Shown here one piece after another: positions 7,332 through 11,456 of a stretch of DNA of 11,456 bases. Positions within the stretch are counted from its first letter, which is position 1; each line of letters begins with the position of its first letter. The DNA comes from an uncultured Bacteroides sp. (lineage in GTDB: Bacteria; Bacteroidota; Bacteroidia; Bacteroidales; Bacteroidaceae): the NCBI GenBank assembly GCA_947071285.1, contig CAMTFK010000148.1, positions 1-11,456 on the forward strand. Direction: 5' to 3'. The position numbers and the translations under genes are program-made. The notes under the pieces were generated by a model. That model did not search any database, had not been told where the DNA came from, and worked only from the letters and a program-made list of their open reading frames with translations.

Positions 7332-8945
7332 TTAACGATAGATGAAAAAACTCCGTTCCACAGGTTCGGCAGTCTGAATCTTTCTGGCATGACCGTATTG
7401 CCATGCTACGACTGTTACCTTTAGCGGAAACTTGCTGCGTGGCGGAATAGAGGTGAATATCAGCTTGTCGTCTGCAATTTCTGCCGGTCCTTCCTTCACA
7501 TAATAGTAGACAGGCAAACCGCAGTCGGAAGTGGCATGAAGCGGAATAGACTCCGTCCCTTCTTTCACGTCATCAATACCGGGGAAAAGGATGTGTTGGC
7601 GTTTACCCTCCGTATTGCGGTAGGGGATGCGGAAACTGAATTCCTGCACGGTACTTTTATAGCTCTTATCGCCGTCATTACTTGCCAGCAAGCAAATATC
7701 ACCGGTACGGCGCGTGTTGTACATTCCCATGCGATAGAAACGGACGGTAAAAGTAGTGTCATTCACTTTCTGTACGGGGCCGCAGATGCGGGTTATCTCG
7801 GGTGGAGTTGAGGCGTGTTCGTCGGACAATGCAGTATGCAGGCTGTCCGTATATACGGCTTTCAGATGAAAGGTCAGACCATCCTCTTCGGGCAGGAAGC
7901 GGGCGGAAATACGTACATGGGACTGAGGGTTATAACTGAGTAGTTGTCCACTTTGCATGAAACCGAGATATTGTGGTTTCTTTCCCCGTTCCTGCCGATA
8001 ACGTTCTTCTGTAATTTCTGCCATTTCCCGGTCAAAGTACCAGAAAGCATCATGCGGGTCACCTTTGTATTGTGTGTAGGGCGCCGCCTTAGCCCGTTTT
8101 TTCTGATTGGGGTGCCAGCGTTCGGCAAGCCACCCTTCCTGTGGATTCACTTTTTTTAGTTGCATTGGATCACCTTTCTCTGTTGTTTCAGGCAGGCGGT
8201 ATTTCAACGCTTTTTTTAGAAAGAGGGCAATGTATGCGGCTGTGCGGTCGGCTATATCAAAGTGTCCCCGTCCTGCATCACATAGGAAAGAGATACAGCT
8301 TTCAGGATACATCATGCGGAATGCCAGAGCCGGATTAACACGGGCTTCCCACCATTCATATTCTCCTTCAATCATAAGGCCGGGGATGCCGTCGATATTG
8401 CGGTTTCGTCCCCATTCCAGGTTCTCCCGTCCATATCCGGTAAGATTGGTACGCGGGGCGTCGCCGTGGAAAGAAATCACAGCTAATGTACGTTCTGGAT
8501 TCCAGGCGGCAAAGTTCCAGGGAAAGGTGGCCATGGCAGAGTGTCCGAAAGGGATAACGGGTGCATCTTTCAGTTCACTGTAACCACTGACGGATGCGAG
8601 GTCTTCCAGCATCTTGTCGAATACCTCCTGGCTTCCACTTTTCACGTCCCATTGCTGGTCCCAGCCGGGAGTAATCCATACGAGTCCGATGCCGGCTTCC
8701 GCCATCTCTTTACGGAACAGGGGATTTTCGAACAGAGTTTCTTCGGTCATGTTATGAGTGCCCACCATGACGGCTTTCACTCGGTTGCAATCGGAAGGTA
8801 TCCATAAAAATGCTTGTGGGTGGTAGTTTGTTTCTTTGGATATAATTCCGGGTATTTGTACGGACCATTGCCATTCGGCGGCAGTCAACTTGGAAAATGA
8901 GAGGATAGCAAATATCAATACTAAATAAAAACGATACTTCATCAT
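7332..8945 (-). CDS. Secreted alpha/beta-hydrolase (putative carbohydrate esterase) with C-terminal beta-rich region
   Basis: A 537-residue protein with a signal peptide (MMKYRFYLVLIFAILSFSKL, cleavage near TAA at 21-23). Residues about 40-250 are an alpha/beta-hydrolase fold. The nucleophile elbow is GHSAMA with S136, preceded by strand APVIPF, and the catalytic His is probably H228 in GRGHFD. The acid is probably E193 or E195 in MIEGEYE, beside a tryptophan pair (W198, W199). Residues about 300-537 lack hydrolase motifs and look like beta-rich, Ig-like modules. The motif is not the GCSRxG of glucuronoyl esterases (CE15). Position inside a glycosidase operon suggests an esterase that clears acetyl, methyl or feruloyl groups, but a peptidase-like or lipid role is not excluded. 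A second ATG at 8942 is an equally possible start. It follows a tiny ORF and a hairpin described separately. Confidence 0.75.
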   Translation of the reverse strand: MMKYRFYLVLIFAILSFSKLTAAEWQWSVQIPGIISKETNYHPQAFLWIPSDCNRVKAVMVGTHNMTEETLFENPLFRKEMAEAGIGLVWITPGWDQQWDVKSGSQEVFDKMLEDLASVSGYSELKDAPVIPFGHSAMATFPWNFAAWNPERTLAVISFHGDAPRTNLTGYGRENLEWGRNRNIDGIPGLMIEGEYEWWEARVNPALAFRMMYPESCISFLCDAGRGHFDIADRTAAYIALFLKKALKYRLPETTEKGDPMQLKKVNPQEGWLAERWHPNQKKRAKAAPYTQYKGDPHDAFWYFDREMAEITEERYRQERGKKPQYLGFMQSGQLLSYNPQSHVRISARFLPEEDGLTFHLKAVYTDSLHTALSDEHASTPPEITRICGPVQKVNDTTFTVRFYRMGMYNTRRTGDICLLASNDGDKSYKSTVQEFSFRIPYRNTEGKRQHILFPGIDDVKEGTESIPLHATSDCGLPVYYYVKEGPAEIADDKLIFTSIPPRSKFPLKVTVVAWQYGHARKIQTAEPVERSFFIYR

Positions 8946-8963
8946 ATCTTCTTTTTGTTATTG

Positions 8964-8993
8964 TGCCGCCTACCGGTTAGCGGCAGGGCGGCA
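8964..8993 (-). promoter_or_regulatory. GC-rich hairpin between the micro-ORF and the hydrolase start
   Basis: TGCCGCC at 8964-8970 pairs perfectly with GGCGGCA at 8987-8993, a 7-bp stem with a 16-nt loop holding the palindrome ACCGGT (8972-8977). It is strikingly GC-rich for an AT-rich gap. The stop codon of the preceding 26-codon ORF lies at the foot of the loop, and the hydrolase ATG is 18 nt downstream. No run of T follows on the transcribed strand, so a Rho-independent terminator is unlikely. A translational-coupling or mRNA-stabilising element is possible. Confidence 0.3.
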
Positions 8994-9050
8994 TGATGTG
9001 AGTAAAAGGTAAAACCCACAGAGAGAGATTAAAAGAACAGTTTTTTTCAT
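8970..9050 (-). CDS. Putative 26-residue micro-lipoprotein
   Basis: An ATG at 9050 opens a 27-codon frame ending in TAG at 8970-8972. The product starts MKKTVLLISLCGFYLLLTSC, a textbook lipoprotein signal (lysines, hydrophobic core, lipobox LTSC with C20), followed by only six residues (RPAANR). The frame lies between the DUF1680 stop (50 bp downstream of it) and the hydrolase, in the same direction, with a purine-rich AGAGAA about 8-10 nt before the ATG. A signal this complete is unlikely by chance. It could be a true tiny lipoprotein, a leader peptide coupled to the next gene, or the stump of a deleted lipoprotein gene. I find no continuation in the other frames. No known family is recognised. 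Confidence 0.45.
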   Translation of the reverse strand: MKKTVLLISLCGFYLLLTSCRPAANR

Positions 9051-9099
9051 CTGTGATGTTCTCTTGTTTATTTTATCGGTATCTGTCATTCTGATGTAC

Positions 9100-11025
9100 T
9101 TATTCGGTTTTTAAATCCCAATATACAACGTAGCGCTGGCGATGCAAATCATACAGAGGCTTTAAAAGCGTACCTTGCTGATTCCTGAATTCCAGGCTCT
9201 TCCCTGTGCGTTGCAGGCAACGTTCAGGATGTTTCAGGTCTACCTGCAATGTGGTGTTTAACCCTGCCGGAATGTGATAATTATAGGTGTAGTAGTCATT
9301 GTAAAGCTCCGGGTTGGAGAAAGGAGCCGGAGACTGCATTCCTTCAGTACCGAGTTCACCCGCTAATACTAACGGACCATATATCAATGCGCCCTTCTGA
9401 GGATTATCGGGAGTGGTTTCCAACTGTATTTCCATTGGATAATTGGCCTCAATCTTGTCTCCGTCTTTCCATTGGCGTGTCACGGCAATGTATGAACCCG
9501 GTTTTTGTTTTACAGAAACCCGTTTGCCGTTAACCTTGACTGTCACCTTCTTGCTCCATGATGGATAGCGCAGATACACGGTGGTTTCTACCGGCTTTTT
9601 CGCATGGATGGTCAGTGCCGTTGTTTCTTCTGCCGGGAAGGCAGTTTCCTGGCGGATAATCATTTCTTTTTCTTCCCAGTTTACCTCTGAAGGGATGAAG
9701 AGATTCACATAAATACCTTTATCATTATGGTAATAGATTGCTTCCCCATATTTGGCATGGTTTTCGAATCCGCTACCTACACAACACCAGAAAGAGTTCT
9801 CCTGTGTGCTGTACACTTTGTGCGAGCCGGACAGTAGGGGTAGGAAGTAAGTCACCATTCCGGTTTCAGGGTCTTGCTGTCCTAAGATATGGTTATAGAG
9901 TGCCCGTTCGTAGTAGTCGGCTATGGAGGCATCTCCTGTCCAACAGAACAGGTGACGGCTTAATTTCAGCATATTGTATGTGCAACATGTTTCTCCGGTA
10001 TATCCGGTGAGGTGTTTGGAGAACTGTTTCGGATCGAAGAAGTGTTCCTTGTCACTGCTGCAACCGGGGGCAAAAGTATGATGATTAATCATAGTGTGCC
10101 AAAAGAAGTCAGTTAGTGTACGGCTTTCTGCACTTTGCGTCAGCTCATAGTTACGGGCTTCGGCCAGAACCTTGGGGATGAAAGTATTGGTGTGTTTGGT
10201 TCCCAAGTCATCACGTTGTTCTTTTAAGGGATCGATAACATCATTATGATAGAAAAAATCGGCGAGCCAACGGTAACGCTCGTCGCCTGTAATGGCGTAG
10301 AGATTATAGAAAGACTCGTTTACACCGCCGAACTCGTTCCGTATCATTCTCTTCCGGGTAGTTTCATCCAGAGGCTTTAGCTTGTTATAAGCCCAGTCGC
10401 CCATACGGGTCACAACATCGAGCGCCTGTTTGTTGTCTGTATAGAGATATTGGTCAATTAATCCTGAGAAGAGTTTATGGAGAGTGTACCAGGGTGCCCA
10501 TACGCCTGTACCCCGTATATTCCTATTAATCAACTCTTCCGGATAAGCACTGAGATATCCGTTTCCCAACGCTGTCTGTACTTCGGCCAGCCCATTGACC
10601 AGACTGTCACCTTTCAGTTTGAATATCTCACTTCCGGTAGCCGCATACATTAATGCATAGGCTGATAGCAGATGTCCTGCGGTGTGTCCTCGCAGTTCGC
10701 AGTCAAGAGATTCCCAACCGCCTAGTTTCTTTACAGTCATGTATCCGCCTTCGCGTCCGGCAAATACGCCTGCATTGGTGCGAAAGCTGTGTAGCAGACG
10801 ATTGGTGGCTATCGAGGTCATCCAGACAGAGTCCCGCATCATGTTATCGCGGAAGCGGCTCGGAAGCAGACGTACATCTTTTAAATCAAAACTCTGAACC
10901 TGCATCGGAGCTACGGTTTCCTTTTTCATCTTTCCGGTGTGCTGTCCGGGATAGATGGATTGGGCGGAAAGTTCGGTTGATAGAACCGCACAGATCGTCA
11001 TTAAGATTAAATTCTTATTTCTCAT
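9100..11025 (-). CDS. DUF1680 beta-L-arabinofuranosidase (GH127-like, possibly GH146)
   Basis: A secreted 641-residue protein (signal peptide ending near LSAQ, residue 22) of the DUF1680 fold. The founding enzyme HypBA1 removes beta-L-arabinofuranose using a zinc-bound cysteine nucleophile. The zinc/cysteine site is intact: E345 and C347 in GETCC, and C414-C415 in FWCCVG, where C414 would be the nucleophile by comparison with C417 of HypBA1 as I recall it. E327 in DKEHFF is the likely acid/base. An (alpha/alpha)6 barrel occupies about 45-430, and beta-sandwich domains fill the rest, for example TTVYLRYPSWSKKVTVKVNG. Length is close to HypBA1 (about 660). GH146 shares this fold and site, so the family call between them is open. 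It is the first intact gene of the run, 96 bp or more after the broken thioredoxin-like gene. Its role would be to trim beta-arabinofuranose from plant side chains such as pectin or arabinan. Confidence 0.92.
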   Translation of the reverse strand: MRNKNLILMTICAVLSTELSAQSIYPGQHTGKMKKETVAPMQVQSFDLKDVRLLPSRFRDNMMRDSVWMTSIATNRLLHSFRTNAGVFAGREGGYMTVKKLGGWESLDCELRGHTAGHLLSAYALMYAATGSEIFKLKGDSLVNGLAEVQTALGNGYLSAYPEELINRNIRGTGVWAPWYTLHKLFSGLIDQYLYTDNKQALDVVTRMGDWAYNKLKPLDETTRKRMIRNEFGGVNESFYNLYAITGDERYRWLADFFYHNDVIDPLKEQRDDLGTKHTNTFIPKVLAEARNYELTQSAESRTLTDFFWHTMINHHTFAPGCSSDKEHFFDPKQFSKHLTGYTGETCCTYNMLKLSRHLFCWTGDASIADYYERALYNHILGQQDPETGMVTYFLPLLSGSHKVYSTQENSFWCCVGSGFENHAKYGEAIYYHNDKGIYVNLFIPSEVNWEEKEMIIRQETAFPAEETTALTIHAKKPVETTVYLRYPSWSKKVTVKVNGKRVSVKQKPGSYIAVTRQWKDGDKIEANYPMEIQLETTPDNPQKGALIYGPLVLAGELGTEGMQSPAPFSNPELYNDYYTYNYHIPAGLNTTLQVDLKHPERCLQRTGKSLEFRNQQGTLLKPLYDLHRQRYVVYWDLKTE

Positions 11026-11175
11026 AATTTATTTGTTAATTCTTTCTTGTTTTTATGATATTAATACGAACGAAGAATCGGATTTACTCAAATAAACCAA
11101 GGTTATAAGTCCAACAAGAATTTATCTGTATTTCAATACTGTATTGCGGCTTCCGTTATCGTAGAAATACTTCTT

Positions 11176-11456
11176 TCAGTTGTTCCGTCGTGCAAACGAA
11201 GCACGACAAGGACCGCACCAGGTAGCCCATACATCGATAAAGATCACTTTACCCGGGTATAAGTCAGTAATTTCCTTAAAGGTGCGTACACTGTCCGTAT
11301 TCAATATATGAATGTCTTTCGGAAGTTCGGTTTCATTGAACGCTTTGTTCTTCTGTATCGCTGTTTCTAATTTCGGCATCAGTACGCTTTGGGGATATAA
11401 TGTCTTGAACTCCTCATACAATGCAGGAATACCGTTTGCAAAATATTCGCGGCTTT
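11176..11456 (-). pseudogene. TlpA/thioredoxin-like protein, cut by window edge and truncated after the WCGPC motif
   Basis: The frame is open through the right edge of the window, so the N-terminus lies outside. The visible 93 residues run through a helical linker (YEEFKTLYPQSVLMPKLE) to the first strand and active site of a thioredoxin fold (VIFIDVWATWCGPCRASFA, CXXC at 11206-11217). This is the pattern of Bacteroides periplasmic TlpA-like disulfide reductases. A TGA at 11176-11178 follows only nine codons after the second cysteine, whereas a complete fold needs roughly 80-100 more residues. Continuing past the TGA in frame gives KKYFYDNGSRNTVLKYR to a TAA at 11122; the -1 frame gives TTEQLKEVFLR, which looks like a normal C-terminal helix. 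Both suggest a decayed or mis-assembled 3' end. It is probably an older neighbour rather than a working member of the glycan operon. Confidence 0.7.
11187..11207. repeat. Perfect 7-7-7 inverted repeat at the thioredoxin gene break
   Basis: GTCGTGC at 11187-11193 and GCACGAC at 11201-11207 are perfect inverted copies separated by AAACGAA. The element starts at the codon for the second cysteine of the CXXC motif and ends where the coding sequence stops looking like a thioredoxin. Short palindromes of this type can promote deletions or template switching in the cell, or fold-back errors in library preparation or assembly. Confidence 0.5.

Noticed and set aside
7249..7404. N-terminal extension of the GH97 gene to an ATG at 7404
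   Set aside because: It would overlap the 3' end of the upstream hydrolase by 73 bp and put 52 non-signal residues ahead of a clear signal peptide; starts at 7248 or 7257 fit better.
8107..8583. 158-codon + strand open frame
   Set aside because: Opposite the alpha/beta-hydrolase core including its His region; no support as a gene.
11089..11117. Possible Bacteroides promoter before the DUF1680 gene (TTG, 18 nt, TTTATTTG on the - strand)
   Set aside because: The -7 element has one mismatch to TAnnTTTG and the spacing to TTG is short; such matches are common in AT-rich gaps. Transcript mapping would decide.

Overview
The window looks like part of a carbohydrate-degradation locus from a gut-type Bacteroidales genome, most likely Bacteroides. 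The evidence is the dense run of secreted or lipoprotein glycoside hydrolases (GH88, GH43, GH97, DUF1680/GH127), AT-rich leaders with weak Shine-Dalgarno sites, and a neighbouring membrane histidine kinase. Species cannot be named from the sequence alone. The first 50 bases are not genomic. They are an Illumina Nextera read-1 adapter with what looks like an i5 index, so position 51 is the true left end of the insert.

Layout: on the + strand, 51-2256 is a sensor histidine kinase whose N-terminus is cut off by the adapter. All other genes are on the - strand and converge on it, with 17 bp between the facing stop codons. In transcription order (right to left) they are: a TlpA/thioredoxin-like gene that enters from the right edge and breaks off just after its WCGPC active site; a DUF1680-type (GH127, possibly GH146) beta-L-arabinofuranosidase; a 26-codon open frame that reads as a lipoprotein signal peptide and little else, its stop inside a GC-rich hairpin; a secreted alpha/beta-hydrolase with a C-terminal beta-rich region; a GH97 enzyme; a GH43 enzyme with a C-terminal beta-sandwich; and a GH88 unsaturated glucuronyl hydrolase lipoprotein. 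Gaps between them are 14 to about 154 bp, which fits one operon or a few overlapping transcripts. No gene-free stretch reaches 300 bp.

How the parts may work together (inference): DUF1680, GH43 and GH97 enzymes remove terminal arabinose, xylose or galactose-type sugars, the alpha/beta-hydrolase may remove an ester, and GH88 removes the 4,5-unsaturated uronic acid left by a polysaccharide lyase. The target is therefore probably an acidic, arabinose-decorated plant glycan such as a pectin side chain, arabinogalactan or glucuronoarabinoxylan. No lyase, SusC/SusD pair or DNA-binding regulator lies in the window, so this is only part of the system.

Items most worth checking: the adapter-derived start of the kinase protein, the micro-lipoprotein ORF with its hairpin, the broken thioredoxin gene whose break sits on a perfect 7-7-7 inverted repeat, and the GH97 enzyme, which has glycine where retaining members carry the Asp nucleophile.
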